DNA of 37,869 nt from an uncultured Marmoricola sp. (GCA_937868075.1 CALMLL010000060.1:1-37869), one strand, 5' to 3'; positions 1 to 8,411 are shown, counted from the first letter of the stretch. Notes: generated by a model not told the origin, from the letters alone. Numbers and translations: made by a program.

Positions 1-61
1 GCTAGCGCCAGTAGTTGTTGGCTGCGGCAACCGTCTGGAAGTTGATCGCAACCACATGGGA

Positions 62-275
62 AGCCATGGTCAATCCTTCGGCGGAGTTCGCGTAGTCGGG
101 TCGGAGGCTCTCAAAGGCCTCCAGGGCGAGTGGATCAGATCGACCCCGAGGTCGAACTCCTGCGACGGGTCGTAGTCGGCGGCGGCCAATGCCGCGGCCG
201 ACTCGTAGGGGAACTCCTCCGCATGCAGTTGACAGCAGACGTCCTCGATCATGTGTGTGAGCTCTGGGGCGGCTG
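62..275 (-). pseudogene. Probable TetR-family C-terminal remnant, frameshifted
   Basis: Read on the minus strand, this stretch resembles the ligand-binding C-terminal end of TetR/AcrR regulators: a segment with APELTHMIEDV, then EEFPYESAAALAAADYDP and EFDLGVDL. The reading frame then breaks near base 133. The expected continuation (LALEAFESLRPDYA) lies in the next frame, so a small frameshift separates the last helices. No DNA-binding N-terminal domain is present upstream, where the GNAT gene sits instead. The match is by eye to the typical end of the family. It could be chance similarity, or a sequencing error could explain the frame break. Confidence 0.4.
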
Positions 276-426
276 CGGACCAACCTGGCTGCGGCGCTGC
301 AGGAAGAGATGGCACCCCCCAGACACGCCCCCGCGCACAAGACGAGCGAAGCTGAGGCGCCGAGCCTGGCAGCACCCCGGACTAGTCAAACGCTGCGGGC
401 GCTCACCCCGCCTCTCCAGGCTTCGG

Positions 427-882
427 TTAGAGCTCTTGGATGTAGCACAGCATCTGTTCGGTACCACTCGGCTCCAGGTTGGTGAACCCGTGTCTCTCGT
501 AGAAACGACGCGCGCCCGCGTCGTCCTCGTCAACGTTGATCTGCACTTCACCGCAGGAGAGCTCTCGCAGGAGCCGCAGCATGAGCGTGATGAGGGCTGT
601 GCCGAGGCCTTCACCGCGACGGGTCGGGCCGACATACATCTCGTCCAGGCTCGCCACCGGCCCGTCGTAGTACGGGGATGGGCGAAGCGTGACGAGCGCG
701 AACCCGGTGGGTTCGGGGTCCTCCGCCACCACGAGGACAACATCATCCCTGCTCAGGAGGACGTCGAACCGCCTCTCAAGGTCCGCGACCTCGGGCACCC
801 ACGTGTCGAACTCGGTGTTGAAAGCCCACAACATCGCGGCGACCACCTGCGCGTCTCCACGCCGTGCCTGCCTCACGCCCAT
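427..882 (-). CDS. GNAT-family N-acetyltransferase
   Basis: This 151-residue protein has the size and layout of a single-domain GNAT acetyltransferase, which moves an acetyl group from acetyl-CoA to an amine. The acetyl-CoA pyrophosphate-binding signature is visible as RRGEGLGTALI in the middle (roughly residues 88-98), after the beta strand carrying ASLDEMYVGP. The C-terminal strand and helix (DDAGARRFYERHGF) are also typical of motif B. The substrate cannot be told from sequence. The ATG at 882 is used here. A GGAGGAG lies about 16 bases upstream, too far for a normal ribosome site, and the GTG two codons in is an alternative. It is transcribed in the same direction as the reductase gene upstream but is separated from it by about 300 bases. 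Confidence 0.85.
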   Translation of the reverse strand: MGVRQARRGDAQVVAAMLWAFNTEFDTWVPEVADLERRFDVLLSRDDVVLVVAEDPEPTGFALVTLRPSPYYDGPVASLDEMYVGPTRRGEGLGTALITLMLRLLRELSCGEVQINVDEDDAGARRFYERHGFTNLEPSGTEQMLCYIQEL

Positions 883-1187
883 GGAGACACCATCGCATGC
901 TCCTCCGCGAGCTCAGGGCAGGTCACCGTTTCGACGCGTTGATGCGCCCCTGCGATTGAGGCGGCGGCGGCGGGGCTCTGCCGAAACAACCCGAGGAACT
1001 GATGGCCCGCATGCTCGGGGCGGACCGACGCCCAACCATCGCTCGTCACAAGATCTTCCTCATAGCGGCTCGCGACGACGCCCTGCATGAACGAATCGTC
1101 GGCGCCGCGACGGACTCGTGGCTCTCGCGGGCGCGGCGGGCGTCAAGAGCGGGCGCCCTGGTCACACTCCCTCAGCGAGTTGGGTGA
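883..1187. other. Gap without a confident gene
   Basis: No recognisable gene lies here. A 71-codon minus-strand frame (873-1088) starts with ATG and ends in a stop that overlaps the GNAT start. Its first half (containing YEEDLVTSDGWASVRPEHAG) reads like real protein, but I recognise no family, see no ribosome site, and find a stop a short way upstream. It may be a remnant or a chance frame. Confidence 0.3.
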
Positions 1188-1745
1188 CTATCGAGGCCGG
1201 AACCGCATGGCTACCGCGCCGGAGCGGAACTCGCGCCGATGGACCAACTCCAGCGGAATGCGTTCACACAGGCCCCCGAGAAGGGTTGGGCCGCGGCCGG
1301 CCAGCACCGGCTGGACCAGGAACTCGTACTCGTCGATGAGACCCAGACCAGCCAACGTTGTGGGAAGCGACACCCCGCCGACCCACAGATCTCCCCCTGA
1401 CTCTTCCTTGAGTCCTTGTATCGCGTGGGCAACATCTCCTGTGAGCAGGGTTGCGTTCCAGTCGACCGCGGCGAGTGTTGCGGAGACCACGATCTTCTGC
1501 GCTTGATCGATGGCCTCAGCGAAGGGCCGCTGCCAGTCCGCCATCCATTCTGGCCAGCCGCCGTGCGCCGGACGTCGCCACGCCGACTCCATCATCTGGT
1601 AGGTCACGCGGCCAAAGATCAGGGTGTCGGCGTGCGCCATCTCGTCGGTCCAATAGGCCATCGATTCCTCGTCCGGGGCGAGCCCGGCGTCATGGTGACA
1701 GCAGCCGTCCAACGTGACATTGATCGAGTAACGCAGCGACCTCAT
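1188..1745 (-). CDS. Dihydrofolate reductase-family protein (RibD C-terminal fold)
   Basis: This 185-residue protein matches the RibD C-terminal/dihydrofolate-reductase-like family of NADPH-dependent reductases, which is common as stand-alone proteins in actinobacteria. Visible signatures are the N-terminal strand RYSINVTLDG, the TLIFGRVTYQMM segment, the KIVVSATL strand and a DLWVGGVSLPTTL nucleotide-binding loop, followed by LIDEYEFLVQPVLAGRGPTL. All of these are in the family order and the length is normal. Members are often annotated as riboflavin-biosynthesis or deaminase-reductase proteins, but the lone family members have no established substrate. The ATG at 1745 has GAGGGAGA just upstream as a ribosome site. 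Confidence 0.88.
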   Translation of the reverse strand: MRSLRYSINVTLDGCCHHDAGLAPDEESMAYWTDEMAHADTLIFGRVTYQMMESAWRRPAHGGWPEWMADWQRPFAEAIDQAQKIVVSATLAAVDWNATLLTGDVAHAIQGLKEESGGDLWVGGVSLPTTLAGLGLIDEYEFLVQPVLAGRGPTLLGGLCERIPLELVHRREFRSGAVAMRFRPR

Positions 1746-1903
1746 GCCTGTGTTCTCCCTCTCGCCTGCGATGGCAGAAGTGACTCCGGAACATCCGCTC
1801 CGGCCAATGGCAGTGGTCGGTGGGCTCGCCGGCGGTTGTCGCGCTCAGCATCCCAATGTATGCCCGGTGCTGGCCAAGCGGTTCATCCCGAGGCGGTGGT
1901 GGA

Positions 1904-3292
1904 TCAGTGGGCCATGTCCACAAAGCGGCTGTAGTGGCCCTGGAAAAGCACCGAGATGTCACGGGTGGGTCCGTTGCGGTGCTTGGCAACGATGATGTCG
2001 GCCTCGCCGGGGCGCTGCGACTCCTTCTCATAGACGTCTTCGCGGTGGAGCAGCATCACGATGTCGGCGTCTTGCTCCAAGGAGCCCGACTCGCGAAGGT
2101 CAGACATCATCGGGCGCTTGTCGGAGCGCTGCTCGGGGCCACGGTTGAGCTGGGACAGCGCCACGATCGGTACGTCGAGTTCCTTGGCCAGCAACTTGAT
2201 CTGACGGGAGAACTCCGAGACCTCGAGTTGGCGCGACTCCACCCGCTTGCCGCTCGACATCAACTGGAGATAGTCGATCACGATCAGTTTGAGGTCGTGG
2301 CGCTGCTTGAGCCGACGGGCCTTGGACCGGATCTCCATCATGGTCAGGTTGGGGCTGTCGTCGATGAACATCGGCGCCCCCGAGACCTGGCCCATCTTGG
2401 GCACCAACTTGGCCCAGTCCTCCTCGGTCATCGGGCCGTTGCGCAGATGATTGAGCGCCACCTTGGCCTCCGCGCTCAACAACCGCATCGTGATCTCGGA
2501 CTTGCTCATCTCGAGGCTGAAGAACACCGACGTCATGTTGTTGGCGATCGAAGCCGACCGGCATAGGTCCAGCCCCAGCGTCGACTTGCCCATCGCGGGA
2601 CGCGCGGCCACGATGATCATCTGCCCGCCGGTGAACCCGTTGGTGAGTTCGTCAAGGTCCGCCAACCCGCTCGGGACGCCGTGCAGCGAGCCGTCACGGT
2701 TGGAGATCGCCTCGATCTCATCGAGAGTCGACTCCATGATCGCGCTCAGCGGGAGGTAGTCCTCGCTCTGCCGCTTCTCGGTGATCGAGTAGATCTCGGC
2801 CTGCGCCCGATCGACGGTGTCGTCGACCTTGCCCTCCCCGGAGTAGCCCATCTGCGCGATGCGGGTGCCGGCATCGACCAACCGCCGCAAGATCGCCTTC
2901 TCGTGAACGATCTCGGCGTAGTAGGCCGCGTTGGAGGCGATCGGCACCAACTCGGTCAAGGTGTGCAGATAGGGCGCACCCCCGACCTTGGACAACTCGC
3001 CCCGACGGGTCAGTTCGGCCGCGACCGTGATCGGGTCGGCCGGATCGCCCCGGCCGTAGAGCTCCATGATCGTGTCGTAGATGACCTCGTGAGCTGGCCG
3101 ATAGAAGTCGACCCCGTCGACCTGCTCGTTGGCATCGGCGATGGCGTCCTTGGACAGCAGCATCGACCCGAGCACGCTCTGCTCGGCCTCGACATCTTGC
3201 GGGGGGACCCGGCCGACATAGGCCTGGTGGTCCTCACCGAAGGGATTGTGACCGGGTGGGGAGAAGGGACGGTCCACCTCCAACTGGCTCAC
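1904..3292 (-). CDS. dnaB: Replicative DNA helicase DnaB
   Basis: DnaB is the hexameric ATP-driven helicase that unwinds the chromosome at the replication fork and recruits primase. The 462-residue protein has the N-terminal DnaB domain (residues about 30-135, starting PPQDVEAEQSVLG) and a RecA-like helicase core. Walker A is at 229-238 (ARPAMGKSTL) and a Walker B-type LIVIDYLQLM lies about 100 residues later. The C-terminal RNGPT loop is intact. Unlike many mycobacterial DnaB proteins it carries no intein, since the P-loop and following motifs are uninterrupted. The GTG at 3292 is preceded by an AAGGGGGA ribosome site. Upstream lies a 580-base gene-free region full of DnaA-box-like sites, which could link its expression to DnaA. 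The downstream 158 bases hold no clear hairpin. Confidence 0.97.
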   Translation of the reverse strand: MSQLEVDRPFSPPGHNPFGEDHQAYVGRVPPQDVEAEQSVLGSMLLSKDAIADANEQVDGVDFYRPAHEVIYDTIMELYGRGDPADPITVAAELTRRGELSKVGGAPYLHTLTELVPIASNAAYYAEIVHEKAILRRLVDAGTRIAQMGYSGEGKVDDTVDRAQAEIYSITEKRQSEDYLPLSAIMESTLDEIEAISNRDGSLHGVPSGLADLDELTNGFTGGQMIIVAARPAMGKSTLGLDLCRSASIANNMTSVFFSLEMSKSEITMRLLSAEAKVALNHLRNGPMTEEDWAKLVPKMGQVSGAPMFIDDSPNLTMMEIRSKARRLKQRHDLKLIVIDYLQLMSSGKRVESRQLEVSEFSRQIKLLAKELDVPIVALSQLNRGPEQRSDKRPMMSDLRESGSLEQDADIVMLLHREDVYEKESQRPGEADIIVAKHRNGPTRDISVLFQGHYSRFVDMAH

Positions 3293-3873
3293 ACATCCCC
3301 CTTTCCCATCGATGAACCGGCGTGACGGTTCCTGGTCGGCAGCGCCTGGTCGGACCCGTGATCGGGGCCCTCAGCATGGTGCCGTCGTCGTGGTTACGAC
3401 GTTAGGTGGCTGCACCGACAAGACTCGTCGCCGGTGGTTCCCAAGCGGTCGCGCGCGCCCGGACGGGCCGTCACAAACCGGAACATTAGGCCTGCCTGCG
3501 ACCAAGCGCAGCACCCGTCGTCCACACCCCCATGTGGATAACGGTGCATCCCTGTGGAGACACGCCGCGACACATGTGCACACCCTGTTGACCCATCTGT
3601 GGATTGCGAAACCCGTTACCCCCGAAAACCGCGTCTGACCTGCGAAGACGTCATGCACAAAGCAACCCCGGAGAGTTTTCTCGACGAATTCCATTCACCT
3701 GTCCGCCATCTGGAACCGATGCATCGGTTTGTCGACACCGTCATCCGGGTCGGAGGTTTTCCACACGTTGTCCACAAGTTGGGGTCTTGACAGATCGAGT
3801 CTGAGGTGCAGCGGCTCACCCCGTGGCGCGATAGGTTCCCACTTGTGTCACATCGGTCTCGGCGTACTCACTG
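3293..3873. promoter_or_regulatory. Cluster of DnaA-box-like sites between dnaB and the MATE gene
   Basis: The intergenic region holds at least seven 9-base sites close to the DnaA-box consensus (TTATCCACA or TTGTCCACA). Exact or family-consensus copies are at 3533-3541 (minus, TTATCCACA), 3757-3765 (plus, TTTTCCACA) and 3768-3776 (plus, TTGTCCACA, the favoured actinobacterial form). Weaker copies are at 3518-3526 (plus), 3553-3561 (minus), 3598-3606 (minus) and 3729-3737 (plus). The two strongest plus-strand sites start 11 bases apart, one helical turn. The stretch 3601-3770 is visibly richer in A/T than its surroundings. The cluster could control dnaB, control the divergent MATE gene, titrate DnaA, or be part of a replication origin. 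A perfect TTGACA lies at 3787-3792, but I see no good matching -10. Confidence 0.7.
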
Positions 3874-5184
3874 ATGAGCACGACTCCCACCCCCCGACCG
3901 GGCACCGACCGCGAGATTCTGCGACTGGCGATCCCGGCCTTCTTCGCACTGATCTCAGAACCGCTCTTCCTCCTCGCCGACACCGCCATCGTCGGCCACC
4001 TGGGCACCGCCCAACTCGGCGCACTCGGGATCGCGGCCGCAGTCATCGGCACCGTGATGAGTCTGTGTGTGTTCCTCGCCTACGGCACCACCGCCAGCGT
4101 GGCTCGCCAGATCGGCGCCGGGCGCACCAGCGCCGCCCTGACCCAGGGCATCGACGGCATCTGGCTGGCGATCCTGGTCGGTCTCGGCGCGACCGGGGTG
4201 GCCGAGGCCTTCCTGCACCCGATCGTCGGCGCCTTCGGTGCGCCCCCGGCCGCCAGCGCGTACGCCGTCACCTACCTGCGCATCGCCCTGCTCGGACTCA
4301 CCCCCTTGCTGGTGATGCTGGCCGCGACCGGCGTGCTGCGCGGACTCCAAGACACCCGCACCCCACTGGCCGTCGCCGTCGTCGGCAACGCCGCCAACGT
4401 CGCCCTCAACCTCGCCCTCGTCTATGGCGCCGGCCTCGGCATCGCCGGCTCCGCCTGGGGGTCGGTGCTGGCGCAGGTTGGCAGCGCTGCTGCCCTGGCG
4501 TACGTCGTGGTGAACGCCGCCCGACGACACCACGCACGACTCGCCCCCGACCTGCCCGGCATCAAGGCCGCCGCCACCGCCGGAGTCCCGCTGATCATCC
4601 GCACCGCCACCCTGCGCGCGGCCCTGCTTCTGATGACCTACGGCGCGGCCCGCTTCGGCGAGGTTCCACTAGCCGCCATGCAACTGACCATGACCGTCTG
4701 GCTCTTCCTCGCCTTCGCTCTGGACGCCATCGCGATCGCCGCCCAGGCCCTCACCGGGCGCTACCTGGGTGCCGGCAACGGGGCCGACGTGCGGGTCATC
4801 ACCGACCGCATGACCCGGTGGGGACTTGTCAGCGGGATCGTCACCGGACTCGGCCTCGCCGCGCTCTCCCCCTTCCTCGGCCGCCTCTTCACCAGCGACC
4901 CAGCGGTGCTCGACTTGCTGGTCCCTGTGCTCCTCGTGGCAGCCCTGTGCCAACCCGTCGCCGGCGTGGTGTTCGTGTTGGACGGGGTGCTCATCGGAGC
5001 CGGCGACGGGAGGTACCTCGCGCTCGCCGGCACACTCGTCCTCATCGCTTTCGCTCCGGCGGCCCTGCTGGCCACCTCGCTGACCTGGCTCTGGGTCGCC
5101 TTCTGTGTCGCGTTCATGGGCGGGCGGGCCGTCGTACTCCTCTACCGCGCCCGCGGCAGTGCCTGGATGGCGCTGGGGAGTTAG
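3874..5184 (+). CDS. MATE-family (DinF-like) efflux transporter
   Basis: This 436-residue, strongly hydrophobic protein is a multidrug and toxic compound extrusion (MATE) transporter of the DinF branch, an inner-membrane cation-coupled exporter. Around twelve membrane spans are visible in two similar halves. The first half starts with EILRLAIPAFFALISEPLFLLADTAIVGHLG (residues about 9-39), the classic MATE opening with the conserved proline and aspartate. The second half contains the corresponding ATAGVPLIIRTATLRAAL. A QDTRTPLAV loop typical of the family follows span six. The ATG at 3874 is the first in-frame start after a stop, and no Shine-Dalgarno precedes it. The transported compound is unknown. 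Confidence 0.93.
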   Translation: MSTTPTPRPGTDREILRLAIPAFFALISEPLFLLADTAIVGHLGTAQLGALGIAAAVIGTVMSLCVFLAYGTTASVARQIGAGRTSAALTQGIDGIWLAILVGLGATGVAEAFLHPIVGAFGAPPAASAYAVTYLRIALLGLTPLLVMLAATGVLRGLQDTRTPLAVAVVGNAANVALNLALVYGAGLGIAGSAWGSVLAQVGSAAALAYVVVNAARRHHARLAPDLPGIKAAATAGVPLIIRTATLRAALLLMTYGAARFGEVPLAAMQLTMTVWLFLAFALDAIAIAAQALTGRYLGAGNGADVRVITDRMTRWGLVSGIVTGLGLAALSPFLGRLFTSDPAVLDLLVPVLLVAALCQPVAGVVFVLDGVLIGAGDGRYLALAGTLVLIAFAPAALLATSLTWLWVAFCVAFMGGRAVVLLYRARGSAWMALGS

Positions 5185-5191
5185 CCGCCGA

Positions 5192-5668
5192 TCACGACAC
5201 CGCGGAGCGCGACGGCACCGGGCACATCACCTGGCCGCGCAGGCGCACCCGCAATGCCCACGCCAGCAAGGCCACCCCGAGGACGGCCAGGTAGGGCTGC
5301 ACCGGAGCGAACCAGCGCAGCGCCCCGGCATAGCCCAACGCGAGCAAGGCCAGTTTGTTGCAGACCGGGCAGCCCACTGCGAAGAACGTGAGCAACCCGC
5401 CGAGTGCGCCACGGCGTCGGCCCGTGGGATCACCGGAATCGGGCGCACCCACCTCGGGAGCGCGCACATAGGTGGCCAGGATGAGACCGCTGAGCACGCT
5501 AGTGAGAATCAGCACCGGCCAGGACCACGCCGTGGGCGGCACGGTCCGCCCGAAGATCGGCGTGGGGATCATCGCTGTGGGCACCGCGATCACCAGCACG
5601 GTGGCCACGGCCGCGAGTACGCCGACCGCCCACCGGCGAGGAGACCATTGGGCCAGCGCGGAGATCAC
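5192..5668 (-). CDS. Small membrane protein with intramembrane CxxC, function unknown
   Basis: I do not recognise a named family. The 158-residue protein has about four hydrophobic spans: near residues 12-33, 45-68, 90-112 and 120-142. The most telling feature is AVGCPVCNKLALLALG at the start of the third span, a CxxC pair at the membrane face that could bind metal or undergo disulfide exchange. A further cysteine lies near the C-terminus (GQVMCPVPS). The start is taken as GTG at 5668, with only a weak ribosome site. The gene ends 7 bases from the convergent MATE stop and is divergent from the MFS exporter, so it is not in an operon with either. Confidence 0.7.
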   Translation of the reverse strand: MISALAQWSPRRWAVGVLAAVATVLVIAVPTAMIPTPIFGRTVPPTAWSWPVLILTSVLSGLILATYVRAPEVGAPDSGDPTGRRRGALGGLLTFFAVGCPVCNKLALLALGYAGALRWFAPVQPYLAVLGVALLAWALRVRLRGQVMCPVPSRSAVS

Positions 5669-5724
5669 CCGGCGATGCTACCGACCCGTTCCTAGACATT
5701 CGTTTGGCCGGGCGACATATCACC

Positions 5725-5751
5725 TATATAGTTGCCCGCCGCAACCAACTA
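5725..5751 (+). promoter_or_regulatory. Probable promoter -10 with overlapping operator for the MFS gene
   Basis: TATATA at 5725-5730 stands out in this GC-rich DNA and is a plausible -10 box. It is followed immediately by nested inverted repeats: GTTGC (5731-5735) with GCAAC (5741-5745), and TAGTTG (5729-5734) with CAACTA (5746-5751). An operator in this place would let a repressor block the exporter gene, as is common for drug efflux pumps. No regulator gene lies next to it. The -35 is not clear. Confidence 0.45.
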
Positions 5752-5801
5752 CGCCCTTCTTTCGGGCAGACGGCCCCGCGGGGTCACCCAGGAGTCGTTC
5801 C

Positions 5802-7445
5802 TTGAGCACCCAAGCCCACCCTGTCGAAGCCGAGCCGTTCACCCACCGACAGATCCTCACCATCCTGACCGGCCTCATGCTGGGCATGTTCCTCGCGGCG
5901 CTGGATCAGACGATCGTGAGCACCTCGATCCGCACGATTGCCGACCAACTCCACGGTCTGGACAACCAGGCCTGGGTGACCACGGCGTACCTGATCACCT
6001 CCACGATCGCCACCCCGCTCTACGGGAAACTCGGCGACATCTACGGCCGCAAGAAGTTGTTCCTGTTCGCGATCACGGTCTTCATCATCGGCTCGCTGGC
6101 CTGCTCGTTCGCCGACACGATGTATCGCCTCGCGATCTTCCGGGCGATCCAGGGGGTCGGCGCCGGCGGCCTGTTCTCCCTCGCGCTGGCGATCATCGGC
6201 GACATCGTCTCCCCGCGTGAGCGAGCCAAGTACCAGGGTTACTTCCTGGCCGTCTTCGGCACCTCCAGCGTGCTCGGTCCTGTCATCGGTGGCTTCTTCG
6301 CCGGTGCGGACAGCATCTTGGGGATCACCGGGTGGCGGTGGGTCTTCCTGGTCAACGTCCCGATCGGACTGGCCGCCTTCTTCGTCGTCGTACGCACCCT
6401 GCACCTGCGTCACCAGCGCCAAGACCACCGCATCGACTGGTGGGGCGCAGCCGCCCTGGTGCTCGGTCTCGTCCCGCTGCTGACCGTCGCCGAGCAGGGC
6501 CGCACGTGGGGTTGGTCCTCCACCACCGCGATCGCCTGCTACGTCGTCGGCGTCATCGGCGTGCTGCTGTTCGTCCTGGCCGAATGGCGAATGCAGGAGG
6601 AGGCGCTGTTCCCGCTGCGCTTGTTCAAGAACAAGGCCGTTGGCGTCACCCTGCTCGGCTCGATCGTGATCGGCATGGCGATGTTCGGCGGCATGATGAC
6701 CCTTCCGCTCTACATGCAGATCGTGCATGGCGCCTCGCCCATGAAGGCCGGCTTCATGATGCTCCCGATGGTGGGCGGCATGATGACCGCCTCGATCGTG
6801 ACGGGGCAGATCATCTCCCGCACCGGTCACATTCGGATCTTCCCGATCATCGGCTCCGGCCTGTTGGTCATCGGGCTGCTGTTGCTGTCCACGATCACCG
6901 CGGACACTGCCCTGTGGCAGGTCATGTTGATGATGTTCCTGGTCGGCATCGCCCTCGGGAACTGCATGCAACCGCTCACCTTGATCGTGCAGAACGCGGT
7001 CTCGCCGCGCGAGATCGGCGTCGCAACCAGCGGCGCCACGTTCTCCCGTCAGATGGGCGGCACCCTGGGTGTCGCGGTCTTCTTGTCCCTGCTGTTCAAC
7101 AGCGTCGGTGACCACATCAAGACCGCTCTGACCAAGGCCGCGGCCACCCCGGCCTTCCAGTCCGCGTTGAGTTCGGCGCTTCAGGACCCTGCGACCCGCA
7201 AGGACCGCCAGGCCTACGCCCTGCTCCAAGGCATTGCCGACCCGGTCCACCACGGCGCCGGGCTGGCCGAGATCAACAAGGACTCCTCGGTGCTGAACCG
7301 ACTCCCTGACGTGATTGCCCACCCCTTCCAGCAGGGCTTCGCCGACTCGATGGCCGCGGTGTTCTGGATCGCCGGACTGATCGCGATCGCCGGCGTGATC
7401 GTGTTGTCGATGATGCCCAAGATCGATCTGCCCGAGCGTCACTAG
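5802..7445 (+). CDS. DHA2-type MFS drug exporter (EmrB/QacA-like)
   Basis: This is a 547-residue proton-coupled exporter of the 14-span DHA2 branch of the major facilitator superfamily, which pumps drugs and other hydrophobic compounds out of the cell. Motif D1 is visible as LAALDQTIVSTSIRTI near the start, and motif A as GKLGDIYGRKKLFL after span two. The RAIQGVGAGGLFSLALAII segment is the usual motif B region. A longer extracellular loop (residues about 430-500, with PVHHGAGLAEINKD) precedes the last span, as in relatives. The open frame extends further upstream, but the TTG at 5802 is chosen because CAGGAG sits 7 bases before it and the protein then has normal length. The leader contains the palindrome CCCCGCGGGG (5774-5783). 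Confidence 0.93.
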   Translation: MSTQAHPVEAEPFTHRQILTILTGLMLGMFLAALDQTIVSTSIRTIADQLHGLDNQAWVTTAYLITSTIATPLYGKLGDIYGRKKLFLFAITVFIIGSLACSFADTMYRLAIFRAIQGVGAGGLFSLALAIIGDIVSPRERAKYQGYFLAVFGTSSVLGPVIGGFFAGADSILGITGWRWVFLVNVPIGLAAFFVVVRTLHLRHQRQDHRIDWWGAAALVLGLVPLLTVAEQGRTWGWSSTTAIACYVVGVIGVLLFVLAEWRMQEEALFPLRLFKNKAVGVTLLGSIVIGMAMFGGMMTLPLYMQIVHGASPMKAGFMMLPMVGGMMTASIVTGQIISRTGHIRIFPIIGSGLLVIGLLLLSTITADTALWQVMLMMFLVGIALGNCMQPLTLIVQNAVSPREIGVATSGATFSRQMGGTLGVAVFLSLLFNSVGDHIKTALTKAAATPAFQSALSSALQDPATRKDRQAYALLQGIADPVHHGAGLAEINKDSSVLNRLPDVIAHPFQQGFADSMAAVFWIAGLIAIAGVIVLSMMPKIDLPERH

Positions 7446-7507
7446 TCGCCCAAGGACTCGGCGTTCCGCAGGGCGGCCCGCGCTCGCCCGATCGGCGACC
7501 GCGCGCC

Positions 7508-7520
7508 CACAATGGCGTCA
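7508..7520 (+). promoter_or_regulatory. Possible leaderless -10 box for the hydrolase gene
   Basis: CACAAT at 7508-7513 ends exactly 6 bases before the ATG at 7520. No Shine-Dalgarno is visible. This is the spacing expected when transcription starts on the start codon itself. Confidence 0.35.
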
Positions 7521-8350
7521 TGAGCGACAACCCCGAGATCGGCTCCCGGCTGCTCACCGGCGACCTCACCACCAACTACCACGACGTCGGCGAGGGTCCG
7601 ACAGTGCTCCTGTTGCACGGCTCGGGTCCCGGGGTCAGCGCGTACGCCAACTGGCGGCTCACCTTCGCCTCGCTCTCCTCGAGGTTCCGGCTGCTGGCAC
7701 CTGACCTGGCCGGGTTCGGTTTCACCGACGTACCCGCTGACATCGACTACACCCGCGAGCGGTGGTTGACCCAGATCATCGACTTCCTCGACGGGCTCGG
7801 CGTCACCCGGACCCACGTCGTGGGCAACTCCTTCGGCGGATCGATGGCGCTGGCGCTGGCGATCGCCCGCCCCGACCTGGTCGACCGGATGGTGCTGATG
7901 GGGTCGGTCGGGGTGCACTTCGAGATCACCCACGGGCTCGACGAGGTGTGGGGGTACGAGCCCTCCGAGGCGACCATGGGGCATCTGATCCGCGACGTCT
8001 TCGCCTACGACCCGGGACTCGTGACCGACGATCTGGTCCGGATGCGCTACCTGGCCAGCATTCGCCCCGGGGTCCAGGAGAAGTTCTCCTCGATGTTCCC
8101 GGCACCGCGCCAGCGTTGGGTCGATGCGATGGCCCATGACGAGTCGGCGATCCGGGCACTCGGCGTACCAACCCTGATGGTGCACGGGCGCGACGACAAG
8201 GTCATCCCGGTGGCGACCTCACTGCGTCTGCACGAGTTGATCGACGACAGCCAGGTGCACCTGTTCGGCCGGTGTGGGCACTGGACCCAGATCGAGCGCG
8301 CCGACGAGTTCGCCCGCGTGGTCGCCGACTTCCTCACACCCGCTGGATAG
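7520..8350 (+). CDS. Alpha/beta hydrolase of the meta-cleavage product hydrolase type
   Basis: The 276-residue protein resembles carbon-carbon bond hydrolases that act on ring-cleavage products of aromatic compounds (BphD, DmpD/XylF, HsaD and MhpC group). The oxyanion region HGSGPGVSAYANWR (residues 33-46) is the hallmark of that group. The catalytic triad is visible as Ser104 in GNSFGG, Asp226 in HGRDDKVIP and His254 in RCGHW. The lid region between residues 135 and 205 has normal length. No dioxygenase or other aromatic-degradation gene is nearby, so the true substrate is uncertain and could be another ester or diketone. A strong hairpin terminator follows the stop. Confidence 0.88.
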   Translation: MSDNPEIGSRLLTGDLTTNYHDVGEGPTVLLLHGSGPGVSAYANWRLTFASLSSRFRLLAPDLAGFGFTDVPADIDYTRERWLTQIIDFLDGLGVTRTHVVGNSFGGSMALALAIARPDLVDRMVLMGSVGVHFEITHGLDEVWGYEPSEATMGHLIRDVFAYDPGLVTDDLVRMRYLASIRPGVQEKFSSMFPAPRQRWVDAMAHDESAIRALGVPTLMVHGRDDKVIPVATSLRLHELIDDSQVHLFGRCGHWTQIERADEFARVVADFLTPAG

Positions 8351-8365
8351 GCGCGCCCGAAGACG

Positions 8366-8398
8366 ACTTAGGGCCGCCCCGAAGGGACGGCCCTAAGT
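8366..8398. terminator. Bidirectional hairpin terminator
   Basis: ACTTAGGGCCG (8366-8376) and CGGCCCTAAGT (8388-8398) form a perfect 11-base stem with an 11-base loop. It lies between the convergent ends of the hydrolase gene and rplI, and can serve both. Confidence 0.85.
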
Positions 8399-8411
8399 GT
8401 TGCTGAGCGGG

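Noticed and set aside
1904..3292. Intein inside DnaB
   Set aside because: Walker A and the following motifs are continuous and the protein has normal length, so no intein is present.
3787..3837. TTGACA at 3787 with TAGGTT at 3832 as a promoter for the MATE gene
   Set aside because: The spacing between the two boxes is about 39 bases, far too long for one promoter; each could be chance.
3729..5294. 521-codon plus-strand frame overlapping the MATE gene
   Set aside because: It is an Arg-rich frame-shifted shadow of the transporter, whose real frame has membrane spans and family motifs.
5784..7442. 552-codon minus-strand open frame opposite the MFS exporter
   Set aside because: The exporter frame has all MFS motifs; the antisense frame is a His/Asp/Gln-rich shadow.
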